Source: G963676095 sp963676095 (GTDB taxonomy: Bacteria > Bacteroidota > Bacteroidia > Bacteroidales > Prolixibacteraceae). From it: DNA of 64,000 bases. Under the pieces are notes generated by a model. The model was given only the letters and a program-made list of their open reading frames with translations, was not told where the DNA came from and did not search any database. Position numbers and translations under genes: made by a program. Of this stretch, positions 51,826 through 60,889 are shown in pieces (the stretch's first letter is position 1; every line of letters begins with the position of its first letter). The stretch covers positions 1,302,001-1,366,000 of the forward strand of contig OY781040.1 in NCBI GenBank assembly GCA_963676095.1, written 5' to 3'.

Positions 51826-53793
51826 CTACTTCAACATATTCTGTCCTCCGGTTACAGGCACAGCCTGACCAGTTTCATATTCCTGTTCTATGACGTAGTA
51901 AATAGCCCGCATCACATCCTTAGGGGTACATCCCCGCCCTGCAGGGACCTGCGCTTCATAATAACGTTTCACGTCTTCAGTGGTTTTGGCCCCGGGGACT
52001 TTGCCTGTCTTCAGGTATTGGACAAAAAGTCCGTTGACCGGATCGGCCCATAGCGGTCCGTCATAAAAATTACCCGGACAAATCGAGTTTACTTTAATCC
52101 GGAAAGGCATCAGTTCGAGGGCAAAAGACTCGGTAAGTCCTATCCCTCCGAACTTACCCCCCGCATAGGCGAAGTTTTTATTGCTCCCCTTCAGTCCGGA
52201 TTTCGAGTTGATCTGGATAATGTCCATAAAATGTTCAGGACAATAGCGATGCTGCAGCTTCATCACAGCCGAGGCATATTTCGAGCAAAGGAAATACGCC
52301 TCATAGTTGACTATGGTCATCAGGCGGAAAGTTTCCGGCGCCATTTCGTCCAATCCGCCGGCCCTCAAAATTCCGGCATTACTGATAAAAACATCGAGCC
52401 CCCCAAAACAGATCACGGTGTCGAAGATCAATTGCCTGACCGACTCTGCTTTTGAAACATCTGCCTTCCGAAATAAAGCCTTATTTTTTCGGGGCACCTG
52501 GTTTAACAATCCGGCAAAAGCATACCCCTTTTCCTCGTTTAGGTCGGCAATCACCACGTTCGCCCCTTGTTCCATCAACTGCTCCACAATACCGGCACCA
52601 AAGCCCTGGGCCCCGCCTGTCACGATAATCACTTTCCGGTCGACCCTGCCTGCAGTAGCCCCAAGGGAGACTTTCGAGCGGTACTGTTCAACTTCCCAGG
52701 TCTCAATAAACCTGATCTGGCGCTCCGTCATCGGGTGCGGGCCACCAAAGGAAACAGAAAACCGGGCAATGCGGCACGAATCGGAAACCACGTCTGCCAA
52801 CACCCCGGCCCCTTCGGCATGATCTGCAATAACCAGTATCCCAAACCCTTTTGCAAAGATTACTTTAGGCATCCGGCCGTTCTTCCGGTTATAACTATCA
52901 ATTTCCTTCCGGATACCATCCAGAAACTTTTCAACATCGCCATCAAATTCAAAATAAATAAAAGACGAGTTCGCATAAACGATCCCGTCCGGGGTAAACG
53001 GCAGCGATACCGACTGAAAGTTCTCTTCATCAAGGTAAAAACTGACAAGCGTGTTATTAATCAACCGGACCGTCCTCAACCCCTGCAGGGAAACCATCAT
53101 TCTGATTGCCGGCAATATCTTGTCAGCGTCAGACGAGGCAGGCAACTCTTCACTGGCAAGTTCTTCTCCAAAGACTTCATCCAGTTTTGAGATGATCCGC
53201 TCATAGATGGCTTTTACTTCAGCTATTGAATCGGCCCCTACAAAAACGCCATGGTTCTGAAGGAAAATCACGGACGGATCCTGCCCCTTTTGTTGCCGGT
53301 ATTCCAGAATCTTCTTTTCGACAGCCTTGAAAAGAATGTACCCCGGATCTTCATAAGCGATATAAAGGACTGTATCTCCGAATAACTCGGCTGTTTTCTC
53401 AGCGGCCTTGTTACTGCACACCAACCCGTTCACCTTGGTTGAATGCGTATGAACGACAAACCGGTAACCAATCAGGTTATGCAACGATGTTTCGACAGAA
53501 GGGCGTTGTCCCTTTTCCGGCTCCACCCGGCTTTTCAGCAGGTCGTTTTTGATTTCTTCTTCCCTTTGGAGAACATTTTCCGAATATGTTTTCGTGTTTA
53601 CCTGGTTCAAAAGTGTTCTGTCCAGCTTTGCAAAACCGTCCCCGCCAATAGTAGCCAAGCTGAAGCCACTGGCTTTCACCCATAAGTAACAGTTGTCTTT
53701 ATATGAAGTATTGCCCCCTCCGGCAATAACAAAATCTTTTTGTTTCCCGTAATATCGCGAGATTTCAATTAAATCAGCAATTTCCTGTTCCAT
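51826..53793 (-). CDS. Bifunctional class II aldolase / short-chain dehydrogenase
   Basis: A 655-residue fusion like RhaD-type rhamnulose-1-phosphate aldolase/alcohol dehydrogenases. Residues about 5-215 are a class II aldolase domain (VVHTHSTKVNGLVCS with metal-binding His residues; FLQNHGVFVGA). From about 385 there is an SDR domain: VTGGAQGFGAGI (cofactor loop), NAGILRAGG, and YAGGKFG with the catalytic Tyr-x3-Lys. It would split a sugar phosphate and oxidise the aldehyde, or couple a ketose and its alcohol. The gene lies 29 bp after the PHP gene. Confidence 0.88.
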   Translation of the reverse strand: MEQEIADLIEISRYYGKQKDFVIAGGGNTSYKDNCYLWVKASGFSLATIGGDGFAKLDRTLLNQVNTKTYSENVLQREEEIKNDLLKSRVEPEKGQRPSVETSLHNLIGYRFVVHTHSTKVNGLVCSNKAAEKTAELFGDTVLYIAYEDPGYILFKAVEKKILEYRQQKGQDPSVIFLQNHGVFVGADSIAEVKAIYERIISKLDEVFGEELASEELPASSDADKILPAIRMMVSLQGLRTVRLINNTLVSFYLDEENFQSVSLPFTPDGIVYANSSFIYFEFDGDVEKFLDGIRKEIDSYNRKNGRMPKVIFAKGFGILVIADHAEGAGVLADVVSDSCRIARFSVSFGGPHPMTERQIRFIETWEVEQYRSKVSLGATAGRVDRKVIIVTGGAQGFGAGIVEQLMEQGANVVIADLNEEKGYAFAGLLNQVPRKNKALFRKADVSKAESVRQLIFDTVICFGGLDVFISNAGILRAGGLDEMAPETFRLMTIVNYEAYFLCSKYASAVMKLQHRYCPEHFMDIIQINSKSGLKGSNKNFAYAGGKFGGIGLTESFALELMPFRIKVNSICPGNFYDGPLWADPVNGLFVQYLKTGKVPGAKTTEDVKRYYEAQVPAGRGCTPKDVMRAIYYVIEQEYETGQAVPVTGGQNMLK

Positions 53794-53822
53794 ATTACTT
53801 GAATATTTTGGTCAATAATCAT

Positions 53823-55085
53823 TCAAAATTCGTCAATTCCATTTTCTGCCTTATCGGCAATAAAATTTTTAATCACAGCATTCCCGAGAGAAATAAATTC
53901 GTTTCTTTTTTCATGCTTTGCCCTACCCTCACAATCCAGGTAACCTTCTTCATTTTTTGAAATCAGGTACTGGTGGGCTGCAATAACACAAGCCCCCTCA
54001 TAGCCGGTCTTTTTCATGGCACCGCTCAGTTCATTGCCATTCCCGTCGAGCACCGTAACCGGATCCAGCGCAGGGGTATTATGTTCAGTCCCAAAAGTAA
54101 TGACAAATCCTCTTTCATTGAAGAAATTCACGAATTGTTCCAGTATTTCAGGTTTATTCCGCCCCGGGATCAATTCCAGGGACCATACCTTTTTTGAAAC
54201 CAGGTTTTGATAAAGGCTTTCAAAATGTCCCTCGTAGTCGGTAAACTCCCCTTTCGGATTATCTAAAAGAACCGGGTAACAGGGAATACCTCCTGCATGG
54301 ACGATCAGTTCGATCACCTGTTCCAGGGACAAAAAGGCCTTATCATCTTCAGGGACAAAAGCCCTTCCTCCCGATTTAAGCAAATTACCGCGTATCTCGT
54401 TTTCCAGTCCGGCATAATCAGTCATCGCAGATTTGGCCGCTTTCCCGGAAAATAATTTTTCAAAAAAGGTTTTTTGCTGTTCTTCAGCCGGGAACGTTTC
54501 GACGACCTTCTCTCGCAACGCTTTGGCAATATGCCGCTCCCGCAACAGATTTTTGGCATACTTCGCTTTTAACTCGCTGAACGAAAAATGAAAACCTGCG
54601 CCCAGTTCGTCCAGGAATCCGTTTAGTTTTCCGACCATCTCCCCCGTTTGCCGGTTACTTTCGTCCTGCACGCCAATCAACCGCTCCAGCATCGCGGCAT
54701 TGATTACGACAGGATATCTCAATCCCTTTCCGCTGAAATAGGTCCGTCCCGGGTTGTTTGGATCGTTCACCCGTACCCCGGCTGCCTGAAGGTCTTTTTG
54801 CAAAGACATAAACTCGATGTTAAACAACGGGAAAATCTTGTAACTTCCGGCAAGATCGCAAAATTCCTGATACCCGTCGGTTGTATAAAAATCATTGATC
54901 CCGAGTACCTTCACGCCTTCCCGCTGTGCCATATCAAACACTTGCCTGATTTCGGAAAAGGCACTGAATGAATATGGTGTATGGAAATGTCCGTTGACCT
55001 GTAAAACAGTCTGATCTGCCTTGGCAGCTTCAGCTTTTAACTGTTCAGGTCCGGGATATTTGTCAAAAACAGATTCGTATAACAT
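53823..55085 (-). CDS. PHP-domain protein, putative phosphoesterase
   Basis: A 420-residue protein starting with a PHP motif (VNGHFHTPYSFSAFSEIRQVFDMAQREGVKVLGINDFYTTDGY): metal-binding His-x-His and Asp typical of the polymerase and histidinol-phosphatase superfamily. ITFGTEHNTPALDPV near the end adds further metal ligands. Found with sugar-phosphate genes, it may dephosphorylate a pathway intermediate; the substrate is not known. It appears to be the first gene of the operon that runs to 49576. Confidence 0.8.
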   Translation of the reverse strand: MLYESVFDKYPGPEQLKAEAAKADQTVLQVNGHFHTPYSFSAFSEIRQVFDMAQREGVKVLGINDFYTTDGYQEFCDLAGSYKIFPLFNIEFMSLQKDLQAAGVRVNDPNNPGRTYFSGKGLRYPVVINAAMLERLIGVQDESNRQTGEMVGKLNGFLDELGAGFHFSFSELKAKYAKNLLRERHIAKALREKVVETFPAEEQQKTFFEKLFSGKAAKSAMTDYAGLENEIRGNLLKSGGRAFVPEDDKAFLSLEQVIELIVHAGGIPCYPVLLDNPKGEFTDYEGHFESLYQNLVSKKVWSLELIPGRNKPEILEQFVNFFNERGFVITFGTEHNTPALDPVTVLDGNGNELSGAMKKTGYEGACVIAAHQYLISKNEEGYLDCEGRAKHEKRNEFISLGNAVIKNFIADKAENGIDEF

Positions 55086-55485
55086 ACTTTACTTCATTTT
55101 TTGATTCGTTCCCCAAAAAAATAAAATATGTGAAAAAAAACCATCCTTTAGTATCCTGTATATTATAAAAACAAGAGGAAACACGACTCGTTGCAGTAAA
55201 TTTAATCCACAATAGGGTTTAAAAATTAACAAAACCCTCGAAAGCCTATTTTTCGCTATTTATAAATATCTTGTAATTCCGTTAACGGAATCTTTGTCAT
55301 CCATGCAACGTCATAATCTCCTGAAGAAACAAAATAAAAATAGTTATTTAAAACAAATGAAACCTACATGACAAAAAAAAGACACCCAAGAGCATGAAAA
55401 TAGGGTGCGATGCAGACGGCACCATTTCAAGATAGGATTTGTAAATTAGTTATGGCATAAGCCAAATAACAAAAAGACAAAAGAA
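55086..55485. other. Noncoding region left of the IS110-family transposase
   Basis: 400 bp with no gene. Structures seen: AGGGTTT (55214-55220) / AAACCCT (55232-55238) hairpin; a perfect 16-bp palindrome at 55276-55291; GGTGC (55404-55408) / GCACC (55419-55423) hairpin about 60 bp before the transposase ATG. In IS110-group elements the left end encodes a bridge RNA, so the last 100-180 bp could do so. The element boundary is not certain; GACACCC occurs both at 55381-55387 and after the transposase at 56779-56785. Confidence 0.45.
55276..55291. repeat. Perfect 16-bp palindrome ATTCCGTTAACGGAAT
   Basis: Every base pairs across the centre TT|AA. It overlaps a near -7 box AATCTTTG (55289-55296) on the plus strand. 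It may be an operator for the divergent sugar operon or part of an insertion target; no regulator gene is adjacent. Confidence 0.7.
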
Positions 55486-56785
55486 ATGGAAACGTCAGAA
55501 GTATCATTTAAGCAAGTCGTATCTCGGGGATGCGGCGTTGATGTGCACAAAAAAGTAGTAGTAGCAACCATCGACGGTGAAGGGATAAAAAAACAAACCC
55601 GTGAGTTTGGCACCGTGACGAGTTCTTTGACAGAATTGAGAGATTGGTTATTGGAGAATGGGATCACCCATGTGGCCATGGAAAGCACAGGCGTATTCTG
55701 GAAACCTGTTTACAATGTATTGGAACCAGGCGGCATGACGGTTTGGATAGTGAACGCGGCCCATGTAAAAAACGTTCCAGGACACAAAACAGACAAGAAG
55801 GACAGCGCATGGCTGTGTAAACTGCTTCTTGCCGGGCTGCTCAAGCCAAGCTATATCCCGGCAAAAGAGCAGCGCGAACTGCGGGATTTGACACGCTACC
55901 GGACAAGGTTGATCCAAAGCAATGCCTCGAACAAAAACCGGATCATTCGGATACTGGAGGATGCCAACATCAAGTTGTCGAGCGTATTGAGTTCCACAAG
56001 CGGGGCAGTAGGCACAAAGCTGATAGACAAAATCTGTGAAGGCAAAACAATCACCATGCAGGATATTGAAGAAGTTTATCACAAAAAGCTGGGGGCGAGC
56101 AAAGAAGAAATCTTCGAAGCTTGCCAGGGATTTGTTACCGGACACCATGTGTATATGCTCCAAATCATCCGGCAGGAGATAGCCGACACACAGAAGAGCA
56201 TCGAGAGCCTGAACCAGCGGATAAAAGCAGTACTATTGCCTTACGAAAATGCGCTGGAATTGCTTAAAAAGGTCCCCGGAATAAGTTCCAAAAGCGTAGA
56301 AGATCTTGTAGCCGAAATCGGTTTGGACATGAATGTTTTTCCCAATGAGAAACATTTAGCCTCATGGGCAGGGATGTGCCCCGGGAACAACGAGAGCGCG
56401 GGCAAAAAAAAAGCGGACGGACCACCCAGGGGAACAAACAGGTAAAAGCGGTGCTGACCGAGATAGCGTGGGCAGCCACAAGGACAAAAAACACATTCTA
56501 TCAGGCAAGGTATCACAGACTGGCAGCACGGCGGGGCAAAAAACGCGCCCTGGTAGCAGTAGGACATTCGATCCTGAAGTCAGTCTATCATATCCTGAAA
56601 GATAGGTGTGAATACAACGAACTTGGGGCAGCATACTTGATCAGCAGGACAGAGGCCAAACGCAAAGCGTACCTGAAGGGCGAGCTAAGCAAACTGGGAT
56701 ATACAGTTGAATTAAAACAGCTTTCACCTGCCCAGAAAGCAGGATAACAGCAAATCCAAACAAAGGTCGATTTTTTCTGACACCC
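55381..56785 (+). mobile_element. IS110-family insertion sequence (approximate limits)
   Basis: Identified from a DEDD transposase in two overlapping frames (55486-56445 and 56364-56747). Ends are not defined by inverted repeats, as usual for this family. The limits given are two copies of GACACCC, about 1.4 kb apart, and are tentative. It is inserted between the sugar-phosphate operon and an AT-rich two-gene operon. Confidence 0.55.
55486..56747 (+). CDS. IS110-family DEDD transposase, split by a -1 frame change
   Basis: The first frame (55486-56445, 319 residues) has the RuvC-like DEDD domain: Asp19 (GVDVHKK), Glu65 (AMESTGVFW), Asp103 and Asp106 (KTDKKD), then the start of the transposase_20 domain (PGISSKSVEDLVAEIG ... 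LASWAGMCPGN). The rest (SGRTTQGNKQVKA ... RRGKKRALVAVGHSIL) continues in the -1 frame to 56747. The switch falls at nine consecutive A (56404-56412); slipping back one base would give a normal product of about 420 residues. It may be recoding or transcript slippage, a disabling mutation, or a sequencing error in the homopolymer. Confidence 0.85.
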
Positions 56786-57007
56786 GTTGTTTTCCGCAAC
56801 ATCGAAGCCGAAAATGAAACTGACCTCAACAGCTAAGTACCCAAGAAAGTGACCCGATCACGCGTATGAAATTTTATTCCTCTTAGCTGTTTCTTTACGA
56901 CCATCCCAATAACCGCATTTGCCTAAAAGACAAGTGCTCTCTTTTCTTTTGCTTTTTAGTTTTAAAAACTATGCATTCTAAACAATAGATGGGCTTTTAT
57001 GGCTCTT
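56748..57007. other. Right flank of the IS element
   Basis: Contains an inverted repeat CAGCTAAG (56830-56837) / CTTAGCTG (56882-56889) and a second GACACCC copy (56779-56785). No gene is seen. Base composition falls to the AT-rich level of the following operon from about 56900. Confidence 0.4.
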
Positions 57008-59410
57008 TTAATAGAAATTATTTACGTATGAAAAAAAGTCACCATACACGCGTCCATAGATTCGAAAAGGAGGAGGCAACATTTCTTTAAATTGCATATT
57101 TACAGGATCAAATTCAATCATTTTATCACCTGAGCGATAAGATTTCCCTGTCAAATAGACCCTTTCATTATAGACGGTAGCAGTTCCCCCGTAGTACACA
57201 CTCATTGGCAAAGATCCATGATTGATCCAATTATCAGAAGACGGATCATATTCCCAAAATTCTGTCCTTTCATCGCTATCAATAACATCAGTATTAAATG
57301 CAACAAAGCCTTTATTATTAACAGAAAAGAAAAGAGGCCTAGTTATATAAAACCGTGTTGTCGGTAAACCTTTTTTTTCAATCCACTTATCATTTTCGGA
57401 ATCATATTGAAAAAATCCATGGGGACTGCCGGCATAGAGGTTATCATTCAAGGCAAACATAAAGGGATAGCCGTATCCCTCCCCAAAAAGTGGTTCCGGA
57501 AAATCACTTATTTTTGTCCAAGATTGTTTATCCAAAGAATATCGAAATACCACAGCATTATTCAGAACAGCATTATTACCTATAAAATAGACATCTGAAC
57601 CGAGACTACAGCTAACTATTGAAAACGAAAACTCTTGTGGTGGGGTACTATTAACATAAACCCATTGTTCTTCCGTCGGATCAAACTTAAGTATCCTTGT
57701 TTCTGATTGGCTAAAAGAAAAAGCATAGGCTTTCCCATTTACACCTGTATAAATGGGTGTTCCTGGAACACTTGTAACTTTATTCAGTTTTTTCCATTTC
57801 TCATTAAAGTGAAGCTTCCCTTCAATCTCAATAGACTGTGGTCCAACAACCAATGTGACAGTTGGATATTCGGAACAATAAGTATAATCAGATATGACAC
57901 CCGTCATACTCTTGTCATTCCATTCTTCATTCTCAAGATATGTTCCCTCAATAGTAGACATCATATAAAAAGCATTATACTTCGATGGAAGATTATTGGC
58001 TTTTATCGTAAGTTCTGTGCCTCTTTTTATTTCATAAGGAGTAAGTTCTGTAATCTCAACTTTAGGAATAGTCATTTTAACAGAACTTAATGGATATTCA
58101 GAATAATAGGACAAGGGAACAGAGAATGTTCCATAATTATGAGTCCAACCTATTTCCAAAGAAATCTGGTTTTTATTTATATAAGTCAACTTTCCCAGAG
58201 ATGATGTTAAACCAGAAAAGAAACGATCACCGGTAAGAAGAACTGTTTCTCCATATGTAGCAGTGCCGGGGGATATAGCAGTAATAACAGGAGGATTAAA
58301 AGCTATAGACTGTAGGGCCAAAAGTTGTTTATTGTAAAAGGTTGCTCGAATCTTTCCTTCGTCAAAGACAGTATTAATTTTTGCCGTTATCAAAGTATCA
58401 GATTTATATATAATCGAAAGATTATTATAATCTATCGTGAGCTTACTTAATTCGTTCAAATTTGTGCCTCTCATTGTTAGTACTGTATCAATCCATGCCT
58501 CTGTCGGAGAAATGCTCTTGATTTCCGGATAAATTATTTTCAGCTTTTGATCCGATGTAACGAAACGGTCAATCTGAAATAATTGAACCGATTTTTCTCC
58601 ATCTGTAACTTCTGTGTTGACCGTAAGACTAATTGTACTATCAGTAAGCATTTGAATGTTGTTCGAGATATCATCAATATTCACTTTACTCACCTGGAGA
58701 AAGCCTGCCCCCATTACTTTTAATGTTTGACCCGGCAACACTTTCTCTGGATAAAACCTGTAGATAACAGGTTGTTTAAGAGAAAAACTGTCTTTACTAG
58801 CTGTTTCTTTCTCTGCAACCTGCACCACTAGTAGAATATTCTCTGATGCTGAAAGCAAAGGGACAATAACCTTCAAAATTGTATCACATGAAAAGAAAGG
58901 TACAGCCTGTGATTTCCCAAAATAAATAATGTTATCCTCATTTTTAGAAGCAAAATACCTCCCTGAAATGATAATTGTATCGCCCACATAAGCCTCCTTA
59001 GGATAGAAATCAGTCAATTCCGGAGATTTTGATCCTTTACTAATAAAAGACAACTGATTCCCATAAATTATACGATCGCTAGTCTTAACATAAGCCTTCA
59101 CTGCATATGACAGACCCGCTACCAAGTTTCTATCAATTTGCACTGAGAAATAAGATCCTCCGGGATCTCCCGTTATTGCTATTTTCTCATAGTTTTCCTT
59201 TTCATCCAGAGACTCCGGAATATAAACTACCCCATATTCAACGATCTCAGAAGCAGAACTTTGTTTTACTTCTGCAGAAACTAATACACCATCCTCAGTT
59301 ATAACCAGATCTGCTAAAGTAGTAACCTCAGGGAATCCCCGAGTCTCACTATCTTTCTGACAGGCAATAAATAATGGAAGAAAAGACAGCAGCAGGTATA
59401 TATTTTTCAT
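57008..59410 (-). CDS. Lipoprotein with IPT/TIG repeats and kelch-like C-terminus
   Basis: An 800-residue surface-type protein. The signal MKNIYLLLSFLPLFIACQK gives lipidation at Cys17. Repeated IPT/TIG Ig-like domains follow (PELTDFYPKEAYVGDTIIISGRYF, PVIYRFYPEKVLPGQTLKVMGAGF, EIKSISPTEAWIDTVLTMRGTNL, PVITAISPGTATYGETVLLTGDRF), about residues 125-460. The last 270 residues have kelch-like repeats (TPIYTGVNGKAYAF, FEYDPSSDNWINHGSLP-like units). Proteins of this layout in Bacteroidota are mostly of unknown function, possibly adhesion or glycan binding. The DNA is clearly more AT-rich than the rest of the window. It lies 8 bp downstream of a putative outer-membrane protein gene. Confidence 0.8.
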   Translation of the reverse strand: MKNIYLLLSFLPLFIACQKDSETRGFPEVTTLADLVITEDGVLVSAEVKQSSASEIVEYGVVYIPESLDEKENYEKIAITGDPGGSYFSVQIDRNLVAGLSYAVKAYVKTSDRIIYGNQLSFISKGSKSPELTDFYPKEAYVGDTIIISGRYFASKNEDNIIYFGKSQAVPFFSCDTILKVIVPLLSASENILLVVQVAEKETASKDSFSLKQPVIYRFYPEKVLPGQTLKVMGAGFLQVSKVNIDDISNNIQMLTDSTISLTVNTEVTDGEKSVQLFQIDRFVTSDQKLKIIYPEIKSISPTEAWIDTVLTMRGTNLNELSKLTIDYNNLSIIYKSDTLITAKINTVFDEGKIRATFYNKQLLALQSIAFNPPVITAISPGTATYGETVLLTGDRFFSGLTSSLGKLTYINKNQISLEIGWTHNYGTFSVPLSYYSEYPLSSVKMTIPKVEITELTPYEIKRGTELTIKANNLPSKYNAFYMMSTIEGTYLENEEWNDKSMTGVISDYTYCSEYPTVTLVVGPQSIEIEGKLHFNEKWKKLNKVTSVPGTPIYTGVNGKAYAFSFSQSETRILKFDPTEEQWVYVNSTPPQEFSFSIVSCSLGSDVYFIGNNAVLNNAVVFRYSLDKQSWTKISDFPEPLFGEGYGYPFMFALNDNLYAGSPHGFFQYDSENDKWIEKKGLPTTRFYITRPLFFSVNNKGFVAFNTDVIDSDERTEFWEYDPSSDNWINHGSLPMSVYYGGTATVYNERVYLTGKSYRSGDKMIEFDPVNMQFKEMLPPPFRIYGRVYGDFFSYVNNFY

Positions 59411-59418
59411 AATCTTGG

Positions 59419-60573
59419 TTAAAAATTCAATCCGGCAAAGAAAGACCAGGATTCGTCTGGACTTAGCGAATTGGCAATATGAGAGTCAGCCATTAATGAA
59501 TAGTGCCAAGATACTCCAAATGAAAAAATTTTACTCATAATTGGAACATCTACAAGAAACTTATTATTTTGGGCAATATCCACAGAAGAACGAACATTTA
59601 ATTCTGGCAGTTCTGTATTTACGACCCCGTCTTCTTCTATCTCGGTTCTTAAATGTTTTTTTATTGGAAAAGCTTTTTCGAACTTCACTCCTGCTTCCAA
59701 AGAAATTGAACAATTATGGTTATGGAAAAACTCATAACGTACATTAACCGGAATTCCAGGAACAACCCCCTGGTAATTAACATCAATGTAATATATTTTT
59801 TCATTTATGGGTTGAATACATAAATCCTTTATCCAACAAAAAGTAGACTCCAGACCTGTGGAAAAGAACAATCGATTGGAAAACTTAGGAAAGTGATATT
59901 CAGTATAAAAAACACCTGTAAAAGAGTTTCCTTTCATTTTTACAGATCGCCCTTCGTCCATTCTGAATTTATACTTATCCTCAGAAAAAGCCGCCCGGGC
60001 AATCAATCTTGAATCAACTTCAACATAATGGTTGTAATCATGATACCGAAGATTATGAACTTTGTGATACAATATCAAAGGTTTCACAAATGATTTTGGA
60101 TCATAAACCAGTTTTCTGTAATCATAATCGATTTTGTCTCCCAGTAACGCTATAAATTGTCCAACATATAAAGAACCTGTAGTTGTTTTTTCTTCTGGGC
60201 CTGATCCATGCTTACGCAAGCCCAAAATCTTACCGTCCGGATCAATTATATACAATTGATTTTGGGAACCGACCAATTTATAGGCTCCATAAAAGAAACA
60301 TTTTGACCAGACATTCTTACTTTGCCCCGGCAATTTTATGCTTAAATAAAGACTTTTATCACCAACAAAGGCTGCACTTGCATTCTCCGCATAAATGGCA
60401 TGCCAAACATTCTCATAAGATTTTCTAAAATAAACCTCATTTTCACCTTTTTTCCGATCAATTTTTATTTGGAGATTTATTGTATCTCCATCGGAGACCA
60501 GCCGGTCATGCTCTTGCGCAAAAATTGACCCTGATAATAAAATCGCAAGAATCAATAAAATATTTTTTATCAT
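59419..60573 (-). CDS. Putative exported outer-membrane protein, family not recognised
   Basis: A 384-residue protein with a signal peptide (MIKNILLILAILLSGSIFAQ). The rest alternates polar and hydrophobic residues, with strand-like stretches such as FTGVFYTEYHFPKFSNRLFFSTGLES and a final FFAGLNF that ends in an aromatic residue, as outer-membrane barrels do. No specific family is recognised. It is first in an AT-rich operon with the IPT/kelch lipoprotein, and the two probably work together on the surface. Confidence 0.7.
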   Translation of the reverse strand: MIKNILLILAILLSGSIFAQEHDRLVSDGDTINLQIKIDRKKGENEVYFRKSYENVWHAIYAENASAAFVGDKSLYLSIKLPGQSKNVWSKCFFYGAYKLVGSQNQLYIIDPDGKILGLRKHGSGPEEKTTTGSLYVGQFIALLGDKIDYDYRKLVYDPKSFVKPLILYHKVHNLRYHDYNHYVEVDSRLIARAAFSEDKYKFRMDEGRSVKMKGNSFTGVFYTEYHFPKFSNRLFFSTGLESTFCWIKDLCIQPINEKIYYIDVNYQGVVPGIPVNVRYEFFHNHNCSISLEAGVKFEKAFPIKKHLRTEIEEDGVVNTELPELNVRSSVDIAQNNKFLVDVPIMSKIFSFGVSWHYSLMADSHIANSLSPDESWSFFAGLNF

Positions 60574-60889
60574 AAATCAAGAGTAAGAAAAATATAAACG
60601 ATAGAGCAAAGATTCGAATGTAGTAAACACTTAGCTAAAGCTACGATGTAAAACAGAAATGAACAAGCATTTTTCTTCCAAATAATTTATTATTAATGCT
60701 ATTGTAATCGCTGCAGTTTTTCCAAGAGATTATCCAATTCTCCAGCACTTGCTGAAGGATAGATTTATGCAGCCCCTACTTTGGTAATTATCCTAGAACC
60801 GCAAAGATGCCAAAAATATTTCGCCTCACCGTCTCAACCAAAAAGAACGACTTTTTGTTCTCTTATAACAACCGGAAAACAGATTAAAA
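60574..60889. other. Divergent intergenic region, no gene seen
   Basis: 316 bp between the AT-rich operon and the superoxide dismutase gene. Minus-strand GAATCTTTG around 60615 and CATCTTTG around 60808 are near matches to the -7 consensus. No RNA gene or strong hairpin was found. Confidence 0.35.

Noticed and set aside
52567..53190. 207-residue frame antisense to the aldolase/SDR fusion
   Set aside because: Shadow of a long gene with clear motifs; no promoter or conserved features.
56364..56747. Second transposase frame as an independent gene
   Set aside because: It begins inside the transposase_20 domain and simply continues the upstream protein after a one-base frame change, so it is reported as part of one split gene.
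60605..60625. T-loop-like TTCGAAT as part of a tRNA
   Set aside because: No acceptor, D or anticodon stem can be drawn around it.
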